Shown here: positions 1 through 7,408 of the stretch, piece after piece | How positions within the stretch are numbered: the stretch's first letter is position 1 | Layout: each line of letters begins with the position of its first letter | Assembly (NCBI GenBank): GCA_024276805.1 | Contig: JAJRWJ010000166.1 | Coordinates: 1-15,535 of the forward strand | DNA: 15,535 nucleotides | From: Gammaproteobacteria bacterium | GTDB taxonomy: Bacteria; Pseudomonadota; Gammaproteobacteria; Methylococcales; Methylomonadaceae | Reading direction: 5' to 3' | Position numbers and translations under genes: made by a program | The notes under the pieces: generated by a model | Databases searched by the model: none | Seen by the model: only the letters and a program-made list of their open reading frames with translations | Told to the model about the DNA's origin: nothing

Positions 1-738
1 AGCATCATCAACGTCACCGAGCAAAGCTTGCTGGACACCCTGGATCTGACCCTGAGTCTGGACAAGAAAGACTACAACGATGAACTGGAAACCTATCAGG
101 CCCGACTGGGCAAACTGATCAGAAAAGCCTGTCAGCAGAAGCGCTCCTGCATCCTGGTCTTCGACGGCTGGGATGCCGCCGGAAAAGGCGGAAGCATACG
201 ACGCATCACCCGCGCCGTCGATGCCAGAAATTATCAGGTCATACAGATTGCCGCGCCCACCGACGAGGAAAAGTCGCATCACTACCTTTGGCGCTTCTGG
301 CGGCATATCCCCAGGGCAGGGAAACTGACCATCTATGACCGCAGCTGGTATGGCCGGGTCCTGGTCGAACGGGTGGAGGGTTTTGCCAGCAAGCAGGAGT
401 GGATGCGCGGCTACGCGGAAATCGTCAACTTCGAGGAAGCGCTGACCAGCCACGGCATCCTGCTGTTGAAATTCTGGCTGCATATCGACAAGGATGAGCA
501 GCTGAAACGCTTCAAGGAGCGTGAACAGATCAGCTACAAGCGCTACAAGATTACCGAAGAAGACTATCGCCACCGGGAAAAATGGGACGACTATGAACTG
601 GCGGTCAATGAAATGGTCACCCGCACCAGCACCCAGGAAGCCCCCTGGATACTGGTGGAAGGCAACGACAAGCGTTTTGCACGGATCAAGATATTGAAAA
701 CTTTTTGCGAGCGCCTGGAAGACATGCTTTCAGATTGA
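1..738 (+). CDS. pap: Polyphosphate:AMP phosphotransferase, C-terminal part (PPK2 family)
   Basis: This is the 3' part of a PPK2-family kinase gene; the frame is open to the left edge, so the true start lies outside the window and the TTG at 28 is probably not a start. Counting from that TTG codon, a Walker A loop (GWDAAGKGGSIRRI) is at 47-60, a Walker B-like YDRSWYGR at 103-110, and a lid-type segment rich in Arg/Lys at about 165-187. The blocks APTDEEKSHHYLWRFWRHIPRAGK and RVEGFASKQEW match the second PPK2 domain of two-domain Pap enzymes, and the first visible residues (LLDTLDLTLSLDKKDY) look like the inter-domain linker. Pap enzymes transfer phosphate from polyphosphate to AMP, giving ADP in the cytoplasm. 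That an N-terminal domain exists upstream is inference. The next gene is convergent, and the REP array begins 12 bp after the stop. Confidence 0.9.
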   Translation, partial: SIINVTEQSLLDTLDLTLSLDKKDYNDELETYQARLGKLIRKACQQKRSCILVFDGWDAAGKGGSIRRITRAVDARNYQVIQIAAPTDEEKSHHYLWRFWRHIPRAGKLTIYDRSWYGRVLVERVEGFASKQEWMRGYAEIVNFEEALTSHGILLLKFWLHIDKDEQLKRFKEREQISYKRYKITEEDYRHREKWDDYELAVNEMVTRTSTQEAPWILVEGNDKRFARIKILKTFCERLEDMLSD

Positions 739-750
739 TTTCAAATCCGT

Positions 751-1497
751 GAAGTCGCGGCTGAAGCCGCTCCTACATCCCATTGCATCAAAAACATAGC
801 CAGGACATCCTTATACCTCCCGTAGGAGCGGCTTCAGCCGCGATTTCAACCGCCACACCGATCGAGGTTTTTCAGTCGCCTGAACAGGCGGCAAATGCCT
901 CGGGTTACGGATTCTGCCGATTGTACCCTGCGGAAGTCGCGGCTGAAGCCGCTCCTACATCCCATTGCATCAACAACACAACCAGCACATCCTATACCTC
1001 CCGTAGGAGCGGCTTCAGCCGCGATTTCAACCGCCACACCGGTCGAGGTTTTTCAGTCGCCTGAACAGGCGGCAAATGCCTCGGGTTACGGATTCTGCCG
1101 AGTGTACCCTGCGGAAGTCGCGGCTAAAGTCGCTCCTACATCCCATTGCATCAACAACACAACCAGCACATCCTATACCTTCCGTAGGAGCGGCTTCAGC
1201 CGCGATTTCAACAGCCACACCGATCGAGGTTTTTCAGTCGCCTGAACGGGCGGCAAATGCCTCGGGTTACGGATTCTGCCGAGTACCCTGCGGAAGTCGC
1301 GGCTGAAGCCGCTCCTACATCCCATTGCATCAACAACACAACCAGCACATCCTATACCTTCCGTAGGAGCGGCTTCAGCCGCGATTTCAACAGCCACACC
1401 GATCGAGGTTTTTCAGTCGCCTGAACAGGCGGCAAATGCCTCGGGTTACGGATTCTGCCGAGTGTACCCTGCGGAAGTCGCGGCTGAAGCCGCTCCT
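751..1497. repeat. Tandem array of four ~181-bp REP-doublet units plus a partial fifth
   Basis: Units run 751-932 (182 bp), 933-1113 (181), 1114-1292 (179) and 1293-1473 (181), then a fragment to about 1497. Each unit starts with a palindromic REP read as GAAGTCGCGGCTGAAGCCGC, followed by CTCCTAC, then a 44-45 nt spacer, then the same REP inverted (GTAGGAGCGGCTTCAGCCGC), then about 85 bp with a small GCCTG-AA-CAGGC hairpin. The copies are nearly identical; copies 3 and 4 share CCTTCC and CAACAGCC variants, copy 1 has a diverged spacer (CAAAAACATAGCC), and copy 3 has lost two bases near its end. The inverted pair has the architecture of a REPIN. The array fills almost all of the gap between the convergent pap and pat genes; 739-750 and 1498-1545 show nothing else. 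Small frames across it are open by composition only. Confidence 0.95.
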
Positions 1498-1545
1498 GCG
1501 CCTGCCGCAGATGGATACCGCAACAGTGTCAGCGGGCTTCCGGTG

Positions 1546-4227
1546 TCAATAGCGCAGATCCTTGACCACCCGGACCACCTCATCATCGCCTTCGATCGGC
1601 TCGATGCTGAAGCCCAGCTTCCTGACCAGCGACAGCATCGCCTTGTTGACCTTCAGCACCTCACCTTCGAACAGGGTAATGCCTTTCTGCTTGGCGGACT
1701 GCATCAGGGTGCGCAGGATCCTGAAACCGATACCCATCCCCTGACAGTCGTCCCTGACCACCAGGGCGAATTCCACCGAGGCGCCATCCGGATTCATCAT
1801 ATAACGGCCGACCCCCAGTTCATTGGGTAGTTTGTCATCCTCGGAAACGGCGACGAAGGCCATTTCCCGGTCATAGTCGATCTGTGTGAAACGCACCACC
1901 ATTTCCGGCGTCAACTCCTGCAGGGACTGCATAAAGCGAAAATATTTGCTGCGTTCGGACAGACGATGCACGAATTCCTTTTCCATATCCGCGTCTTCCG
2001 GGCGAATCGGACGAATGATGATATCACTGCCATTGGACAACTGGAAGCGACTGATCAATTCGTGGGGATAAGGATGAATCGCCATATGGCTGTAGGGAAT
2101 CAATTGATGGGATATTTGCGCCTTGATACGCGCATCGACGGCAATGACCCCCTCGCAGTCGACGATCAAGGGGTTGATGTCCAGCTCCAGGATTTCCGGC
2201 AGTTCACTGACCATCGAGGATACCTTGAGCAACACATCGATCAGGGCCTTGCGCTTGACTGCCGGCAGCTGGCGGAATGGCCCCAGATATTTGGCGGCCT
2301 TGGTCCTGGCGATCATTTGCTCGACCATGTATTCATTCAGCGGCGGCAAGGCGACCGCCTTGTCCTGCAGGATTTCCACCATCGTACCACCCAGGCCGCA
2401 GCTGATCGCCGGACCAAACACCGGATCCCGGATCACGCCAACCATCAACTCCCTGCCGGTATGGGAATGATACATCGGTTCCACGGTCATCTCCACCGGC
2501 CCGATCTCCGGATGTCCGGTTTTGATCATCTCCTGCATTTCCTGATAGTTGTGGCCAACCTCCCTGGCGCTGTTGATATTCAACCTGACCCCACCGATAT
2601 CCGACTTGTGGCTGAACTGCGCCATGTTGATTTTCATTACTACCGGGAAGCCGATGGTCTCCGCGGCAATGATCGCCTCTTTGGCGTTGCCGACCTTGAT
2701 CGTCTGGGTAACCGGAATATGGAACGCCGCGAGAATCGCTTTCGCTTCCTGGGTGTTCAGGACCTGCCGCCCCTCCGCCAGAATCCGTTCGATAATCAGC
2801 CGCGCACCCTCGACATCGGGTTTCGCCAGTTCCTCGCCGGGTGATGGAATCTGCCTCAGCAGTTTCTGGTTCTGACTGTATCTGGCAGAGAAGGAAAAAG
2901 CATCGACCGCCATCTCCGGCGTATTGAAATGCGCCACCCGGCTGCCGGCAAACAGATCCCGTCCCTCCTGAACGCGGCTGCCTCCTGTCCAGGAAGCCAG
3001 TACCGGCTTGCCGGTGGTTTTTGCGGCTTCGATAATATACTCGGCCACCTTGGTCGGATCGGTCATCGCCTGCGGGGTCAGAATGACCAGTACCCCATCG
3101 ATATTGTCATCTCTCAGGCAAATCTGCAGAGCCTGCTGATAGCGTTCCGGGGTGGCGTCACCGAGAATATCGACGGGATTGGCATGCGACCAGTGCTCGG
3201 GCAGGACCTTGTTCAGCGCCTCGATGCTGGATTCGCTCAGTTGCGCCATGCTGATACCGACATCCCCGGCACGGTCGGTGCTCATGACGCCAGGCCCGCC
3301 GGCATTGGTAATGATCGCCAGCCGGTCGTGTTCGAGTACGTAGTTGTTGGCCAGTACGCGCGCCGCGGAAAACAACTGGGCGATGCTGTAGGCCCTGACC
3401 ACACCGGCTCTGGCAATCGCCGCGTCGAACACGTCATCGCCGCCGACCATTGCTCCGGTGTGCGACATGGCCGCCTTGCTGCCGGCTTCATGACGGCCGG
3501 ATTTGATCAGAATGACCGGCTTCAACCGTGCCGCGGCTTTCAGACCGCTCAAAAACCGACGCGCATCGCGAATACCTTCGACATATAAGAGAATACCTGT
3601 GGTCTTGCTGTCCATGGCCAGATAATCCAGTATTTCACCAAAATCGATATCTGCCGCGGCACCGGTCGATACCACTGTGGAGAAACCGATATCCTGCGCC
3701 TGCGCCCAATCCAGAATCGCCGTGCAAACCGCTCCGGACTGGGAAACCAGCGCCAGATTGCCATCCTTGACCCGGCCATAGCCGAAAGTTGCATTGAGCC
3801 CGCTGCTGGTGCGTATCACTCCCAGACAATTGGGACCGATGATGCGGATGTCATAACGATGGGCTATGTCCAGAATTTCCTGCTGCAGCCGTTTGCCGGA
3901 ATCACCCAGCTCGCCAAAGCCGGCGCTGATGATGATGATGGAGCTTACGCCTTTCTCACCACACTGGCGCACGATACCGGGGACGGTTGCCGCTGGTGTG
4001 GCGATCACCACCAGTTCCAGCGTATCGGGAATGGCATCGATATCCCGATACGCTTTCACACCGAGCAATTGGTCGTGTTTGTGGTTTACCGGGTATAATC
4101 GCCCCGTGAAGCCCGCCTCCTGCATATTCAGCAACAAACGTTGGCCGACACTGTCCTCTCGCTCCGAAGCGCCGACGATGGCGACAGATTTTGGGGAAAA
4201 AAAGCAGTTCAGATAATGGGGGCCCAT
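1546..4227 (-). CDS. pat: NDP-forming acyl-CoA synthetase fused to GNAT acetyltransferase (Pat-like)
   Basis: This 893-residue protein joins an ADP-forming acyl-CoA synthetase to a C-terminal GNAT domain, the architecture of Pat/PatZ protein lysine acetyltransferases (E. coli PatZ is about 886 residues). Domains in order: CoA-binding Rossmann domain about 5-140 (SVAIVGAS, IIGPNCLGV), succinyl-CoA ligase-like domains about 150-460, an ATP-grasp domain about 485-705 (VVMKINMAQFSHKSDIGGV, GLGGTMVEILQDKAVALPPL), and GNAT about 735-885 with acetyl-CoA loop RDDCQGMGIG at 825-834. Glu819 (VEFALVV) is a candidate general base. The phosphorylatable His of active synthetases is present as His256 in SHTGAMVGGDD, and His540 of the second histidine motif is also present. 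The start is supported by GGAGT at 4232-4236, four bases before the ATG. In characterised Pat proteins the cytoplasmic role is acetylation of metabolic enzymes such as acetyl-CoA synthetase. Whether this one acetylates proteins, makes acyl-CoA, or both cannot be settled here. Confidence 0.9.
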   Translation of the reverse strand: MGPHYLNCFFSPKSVAIVGASEREDSVGQRLLLNMQEAGFTGRLYPVNHKHDQLLGVKAYRDIDAIPDTLELVVIATPAATVPGIVRQCGEKGVSSIIIISAGFGELGDSGKRLQQEILDIAHRYDIRIIGPNCLGVIRTSSGLNATFGYGRVKDGNLALVSQSGAVCTAILDWAQAQDIGFSTVVSTGAAADIDFGEILDYLAMDSKTTGILLYVEGIRDARRFLSGLKAAARLKPVILIKSGRHEAGSKAAMSHTGAMVGGDDVFDAAIARAGVVRAYSIAQLFSAARVLANNYVLEHDRLAIITNAGGPGVMSTDRAGDVGISMAQLSESSIEALNKVLPEHWSHANPVDILGDATPERYQQALQICLRDDNIDGVLVILTPQAMTDPTKVAEYIIEAAKTTGKPVLASWTGGSRVQEGRDLFAGSRVAHFNTPEMAVDAFSFSARYSQNQKLLRQIPSPGEELAKPDVEGARLIIERILAEGRQVLNTQEAKAILAAFHIPVTQTIKVGNAKEAIIAAETIGFPVVMKINMAQFSHKSDIGGVRLNINSAREVGHNYQEMQEMIKTGHPEIGPVEMTVEPMYHSHTGRELMVGVIRDPVFGPAISCGLGGTMVEILQDKAVALPPLNEYMVEQMIARTKAAKYLGPFRQLPAVKRKALIDVLLKVSSMVSELPEILELDINPLIVDCEGVIAVDARIKAQISHQLIPYSHMAIHPYPHELISRFQLSNGSDIIIRPIRPEDADMEKEFVHRLSERSKYFRFMQSLQELTPEMVVRFTQIDYDREMAFVAVSEDDKLPNELGVGRYMMNPDGASVEFALVVRDDCQGMGIGFRILRTLMQSAKQKGITLFEGEVLKVNKAMLSLVRKLGFSIEPIEGDDEVVRVVKDLRY

Positions 4228-4310
4228 TGTGACTCCATGTTGAAATAAGAATTGACAGGAAAATAATCGGCTTGGGAATGATTCGAGGACTATTATTTAA
4301 AGATAAGCGG

Positions 4311-4363
4311 TTATTGGCTCTGTTTGGTCAGAGCCTATAAACACCCGTCCAGGGGCTGTTTAT
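4311..4363. repeat. Two overlapping inverted repeats
   Basis: TTAT-t-GGCTCTG (4311-4322) faces CAGAGCC-t-ATAA (4329-4340) across a six-base loop, giving 11 pairs with one T-T mismatch. The right arm's ATAA is reused in ATAAACA (4337-4343), which pairs with TGTTTAT (4357-4363); the interior adds CCC/GGG pairing. The two hairpins are mutually exclusive at 4337-4340, so a switch between them is possible but unproven. Confidence 0.7.
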
Positions 4364-4430
4364 GGAAGGAAAACTGCCAATGTGATTGACTGTTTTCATC
4401 ATAATCAATTCCTTGCACCCATGATGATGC

Positions 4431-4480
4431 CGGCACATCCGTGTGCCGAACAGGTTCCCGTCATTTTATAGACGGGAACC
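4431..4480. repeat. Two adjacent perfect hairpins
   Basis: CGGCACA (4431-4437) and TGTGCCG (4442-4448) form a 7-bp stem with a four-base loop. Four bases later GGTTCCCGTC (4453-4462) and GACGGGAACC (4471-4480) form a perfect 10-bp stem with loop ATTTTATA. No T-tract follows on either strand. Confidence 0.8.
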
Positions 4481-4500
4481 AGTGAGAATCTGTTAACACC

Positions 4501-4538
4501 CATCCATGGCACTGGATGCCCACTCCACGGCGGGCATC
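4501..4538. repeat. Alternative hairpins sharing a central GGATG
   Basis: CATCCA (4501-4506) can pair with TGGATG (4513-4518), or GATGCCC (4515-4521) can pair with GGGCATC (4532-4538). The two pairings compete for 4515-4518. Confidence 0.55.
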
Positions 4539-4605
4539 ACGGGCATTTGGATAACCCGGCCAAGCAGAATCAGGCATGTACCGAAACAAACCGGGTAACT
4601 GACAC

Positions 4606-4635
4606 TTTGCAAGCGGGACCTGAGTCCCGCGCAAA
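4606..4635. repeat. Strong bulged hairpin
   Basis: TTTGC-AA-GCGGGAC (4606-4619) faces GTCCCGC-GCAAA (4624-4635) across a CTGA loop: 12 base pairs with a two-base bulge. It lies about 170 bases upstream of the preferred receptor start and is not followed by T residues. Confidence 0.75.
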
Positions 4636-4805
4636 TCGTCTCAAGCCAAAGCTACACGGCCAGGTTGTCGAAGTAATTTTGCTCCCTCCTCTGGCCATAT
4701 AGTCTAGCAGAATTTTTTATCCGGCATACTAGCTCAGATCATGAGAAACAGAGTAATCACATCGAGAGCCGGCTTTTTTATTCTCCGTTCGGGCAAATGG
4801 TCTCT

Positions 4806-4811
4806 GGAGAG
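4806..4811 (+). promoter_or_regulatory. Ribosome binding site fixing the receptor start at 4816
   Basis: GGAGAG lies four bases before ATG 4816. The in-frame ATG at 4741 has no purine-rich site before it and would place 25 extra residues ahead of the signal peptide, so 4816 is preferred. Confidence 0.65.
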
Positions 4812-4815
4812 AAAA

Positions 4816-6852
4816 ATGAGCGGCCCGACCTGCTCCGCCGTCCACGAAAACAGGCCAGGATGGCAGCTACTCATTGCCATTGTCGAAACATGGCTGCTGG
4901 CGGCGATCATCACGTCCATTCCCTGTATCGCCTTGGCTGACGATCTGGATATCGACGTCACCAACCTCAGTCTGCAGGAACTGATGTCCCTGGATCTGGT
5001 CGTAACATCACCGGCAAAAAAGGCGCAGAAACTTTCCGATGCCGCATCGGCGGTCTATGTGCTGACCAATGAGGATATCCGCCGTTCCGGCGCAACCACC
5101 ATACAGGATGCCCTGCGTCTGGTTCCCGGCGTCCAGGTCGCGCGCATCTCCGCACACAAGTGGGCTGTTTCCATACGCGGCTTCAACAGTCAATTCGCAT
5201 CCAAGATACAGGTGCTGATCGATGGCCGCAGCATCTATTCCCAACTCAATGCCGGCGTGGCCTGGGACATACACAATCCGATGCTGGAGGATATCGACAG
5301 GATAGAAGTCATCAGAGGTCCCGGCGCTTCCCTGTGGGGGGCAAACGCCGTGAACGGCGTGATCAATATCATCACCAGGAACGCCAACGCCACCGAAGGC
5401 AATCTGCTGGTGGCTGGCGGCGGCAACGAAGACCGGGTGCTCACGGCGTTCCGGCATGGCGGCAAGATCGATGAGCATTCCGCATATCGAGTCTATGGCC
5501 GCTATTTCGACCGGGCCCAGGGAGCATCCCTGAATGGCGGTGAAACCCATGATGGCTCCCGGGGCGTGCAAACCGGCTTCCGCACCGATCTGCAGTTGTC
5601 CCCCCGGGACCAGATGACGATCCAGGGTGATTATTTTCAAGGCCAGGAGCAGGAACTGCTGGATCCGGGATTTTTGCGCCCTCAGGAGATCCATACGCGG
5701 GCCTGGCAATACAATGTTCTTGGCCGCTGGCAGCATGTCGGACAGGCCGGAGACGAACTGTCGCTGCAATTCTATTACAACCGGGAGCAGTGGCAAAATG
5801 ACCGGGATACCCCGCTGCTGCTCAATTACCATATCGACACTCTGGATCTGGACTTCCAGCACCGCTTCGCCATGACCGGCAGTCAGGAATTGACCTGGGG
5901 AATGGGATACAAACTGGTCATGGACAACTACAGCGATACCAGTCCGATAATAAGCCTGGATCCAAAACAGCGCAACATCCAGCTTTTCAGCGCTTTCCTG
6001 CAGGATGAAATCACCCTGGCGCCGGGCTTCTGGCGAGTCATTGTCGGCAGTAAATTCCAACATAACGACTACACGGGATTCGAGTTTCAACCCACCATCC
6101 GCTCCATCTGGAACTGGGCCGATCGCCATGTCCTGTGGACGGCCGTGTCGCGGGCGACGCGCACACCATCGCGCGTGGAAAGCGATGCCACGGTGCAATT
6201 CTCCAGCACGCAGACTTCTCTGCGTTCGACGCCAGCGCAGTTTACCTTCGTCAATGCCGAGACATTGCGCTCCGAACGAATGCTTGCCTACGAACTGGGC
6301 TATCGGTTTCAGGCCTCCAGCCGCCTGGACTTCGATTTGGCCGCTTTTTACAATGCTTACGATCGCCTGAACAATCTCGATGACATCCGTTTCGACCCTG
6401 CCACGAAGCAACTGCTGATTGGCACGACTTACTCCGGGGAAGCATCTGCCTGGGGCGTGGAGCTGGCCATGGATTGGCGCCCCCTGGACAGCGTCTCGAT
6501 CAAGGCAAACTACAGCTATCTGAATACCCGCAGCTCGGTGCTTGGCATCGTCAGCAACCAGGACACCGCCCCCAAACACAAGGCCGTACTGAGCACCGCT
6601 TATCAACTCGGCAGGCAGTGGGAACTGGACCTGACAGGCCGCTATGTCAGCCGCATCGAACTTCTCGCTGTAGGCGCCTATTTCGGGCTGGATGCCCGAC
6701 TGGCATGGAAGCCCCTGGACAACCTGGAAATTTCCCTGGTCGGGCAAAACCTGCTTGATTCCAGCCATCCGGAATTCGATGAAAGAACCTTCGAAACGAT
6801 CCCCACAGAAATAGAACGCAGCTTGTATGGCAAATTCAGACTGCAATTCTAA
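4816..6852 (+). CDS. TonB-dependent outer-membrane receptor
   Basis: From ATG 4816 the product has 678 residues (703 if ATG 4741 is used). Residues about 17-38 form a hydrophobic signal segment, with likely cleavage after ALA at 39-41. A TonB-box-like DLVVTS lies at 60-65, within a segment NLSLQELMSLDLVVTSPAKK. A plug domain follows to about 190, with VYVLTNEDIRRSGATTIQDAL, SIRGFN, VLIDGRSIY, DIDRIEVIRGPGASLWGANA and VNGVINIIT. The rest is a beta barrel ending in KFRLQF, the terminal Phe typical of outer-membrane barrels. It should bind a ligand and import it, or signal, using TonB energy; the ligand is not evident. This plug type recurs in receptors annotated CirA/BtuB-like. It is the first gene of an operon with the YfiR-family and GGDEF-EAL genes, which suggests a sensory role linked to c-di-GMP. 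Confidence 0.93.
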   Translation: MSGPTCSAVHENRPGWQLLIAIVETWLLAAIITSIPCIALADDLDIDVTNLSLQELMSLDLVVTSPAKKAQKLSDAASAVYVLTNEDIRRSGATTIQDALRLVPGVQVARISAHKWAVSIRGFNSQFASKIQVLIDGRSIYSQLNAGVAWDIHNPMLEDIDRIEVIRGPGASLWGANAVNGVINIITRNANATEGNLLVAGGGNEDRVLTAFRHGGKIDEHSAYRVYGRYFDRAQGASLNGGETHDGSRGVQTGFRTDLQLSPRDQMTIQGDYFQGQEQELLDPGFLRPQEIHTRAWQYNVLGRWQHVGQAGDELSLQFYYNREQWQNDRDTPLLLNYHIDTLDLDFQHRFAMTGSQELTWGMGYKLVMDNYSDTSPIISLDPKQRNIQLFSAFLQDEITLAPGFWRVIVGSKFQHNDYTGFEFQPTIRSIWNWADRHVLWTAVSRATRTPSRVESDATVQFSSTQTSLRSTPAQFTFVNAETLRSERMLAYELGYRFQASSRLDFDLAAFYNAYDRLNNLDDIRFDPATKQLLIGTTYSGEASAWGVELAMDWRPLDSVSIKANYSYLNTRSSVLGIVSNQDTAPKHKAVLSTAYQLGRQWELDLTGRYVSRIELLAVGAYFGLDARLAWKPLDNLEISLVGQNLLDSSHPEFDERTFETIPTEIERSLYGKFRLQF

Positions 6853-7408
6853 AGGCCATGCCATTCCCCGGCCAGTCAGCCGGCAGTCCGGTATTATTGG
6901 GCTGCTGTTGCTGCTGGTGGGGGCGTTTTTCAGTTCGTCTGCAAACAGCGATGAGCTGCGCAGCAAAAAAATCACTGCCGGCTTTGTCTTCAATTTTGCA
7001 AAATTCATCGAATGGCCCGATCTCCCTCCCGCTGCGCCCATACAACTTTGCGTCTATGCCGACCGGGAGATGCTGAATATTTTTGCAGAATTATCCGGTC
7101 ACCGTATAGCGGGTCATGAAGTCAAAATCGTGGCATTTTCTACAAAAGAGCTAAACAACTGCCAGGTCTTGTACATCGACCGCAGCAGGCAAAATATTTT
7201 TCAATGTGCCGACATAAAACACCATGCACGGCTGCTGAGCGTTTCCAACATCGATAATTTCGTTCGGCAATGCGGCATGATCGGTTTATTTGAAGTAGAC
7301 AACAAACTGCGCTTCACCATCAATCTCGATGCCGTCAAACGCTCCGAATTGAAAATGAGTTCTCATTTGCTCAGACTGGCGCACATCTGGCGGGGGAAGA
7401 AGCAATGA
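6827..7408 (+). CDS. yfiR: YfiR-family periplasmic repressor of a diguanylate cyclase
   Basis: This 193-residue protein has the YfiR (DUF4154) pattern: KKITAGFVFNFAKFIEWP near 47-64, LCVYAD, an NNCQVLYI block, LLSVSNIDNF, CGMIGLFEVDNKLRFTINLDAVKRSELKMSSHLLRLA near the end. A hydrophobic segment at about 22-36 serves as an export signal, with processing plausible near SAN-SDE at 38-43. In P. aeruginosa, YfiR sits in the periplasm and inhibits the inner-membrane cyclase YfiN. Cys75 and Cys112 match the conserved first disulfide pair; Cys149 lies where the second pair is expected, with no close partner. The ATG at 6827 lies inside the receptor gene (26-bp overlap) with a weak binding site; no other in-frame ATG, GTG or TTG precedes the signal. 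It overlaps the next gene by ATGA, so translation is probably coupled. Confidence 0.88.
   Translation: MANSDCNSKGHAIPRPVSRQSGIIGLLLLLVGAFFSSSANSDELRSKKITAGFVFNFAKFIEWPDLPPAAPIQLCVYADREMLNIFAELSGHRIAGHEVKIVAFSTKELNNCQVLYIDRSRQNIFQCADIKHHARLLSVSNIDNFVRQCGMIGLFEVDNKLRFTINLDAVKRSELKMSSHLLRLAHIWRGKKQ

Larger units (their letters stand above)
4228..4815. other. Hairpin-rich intergenic region between divergent pat and the receptor operon
   Basis: No convincing gene is present in this 588-bp stretch, which must hold the promoters of pat (leftward) and of the receptor operon (rightward). It contains at least six strong inverted repeats, listed separately, spread from 4311 to 4635. None is followed directly by a T-run, so they do not read as ordinary intrinsic terminators. 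A perfect -35 hexamer TTGACA lies at 4252-4257 on the plus strand but lacks a good -10 at 16-18 bp. TATAGT at 4698-4703 could be a -10 for the operon, without a clear -35. Promoter positions are therefore unresolved. Confidence 0.6.

Noticed and set aside
783..1306. Several small open frames on both strands across the REP array (products rich in VGAASAAIS, AAEAAPT and SGFSRDF)
   Set aside because: They are translations of the REP palindromes, recur in every copy and on both strands, and have no independent start signals.
751..1497. CRISPR array
   Set aside because: Repeat units are 181 bp and contiguous, with spacers nearly identical between copies; no cas genes are present.
1966..3588. Long plus-strand open frames opposite the pat gene
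   Set aside because: They lie opposite a clear 893-residue protein with intact family motifs; products have no domain sense.
4252..4282. Sigma-70 promoter with a perfect TTGACA at 4252-4257
   Set aside because: No acceptable -10 hexamer at 16-18 bp spacing (GGAATG or similar only).
4485..4505. Integron attC site suggested by GTTAACA within a hairpin-rich stretch
   Set aside because: The GTTRRRY / RYYYAAC pair is not satisfied and there is no integrase or cassette structure nearby.
4741..4815. Start of the receptor gene at ATG 4741
   Set aside because: No ribosome binding site, and it would add 25 charged residues before the signal peptide; ATG 4816 has GGAGAG at proper spacing.
5008..7041. 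677-codon open frame antisense to the receptor and yfiR genes
   Set aside because: It mirrors well-supported genes, has no recognisable domains, and its openness follows from codon composition of the plus-strand genes.
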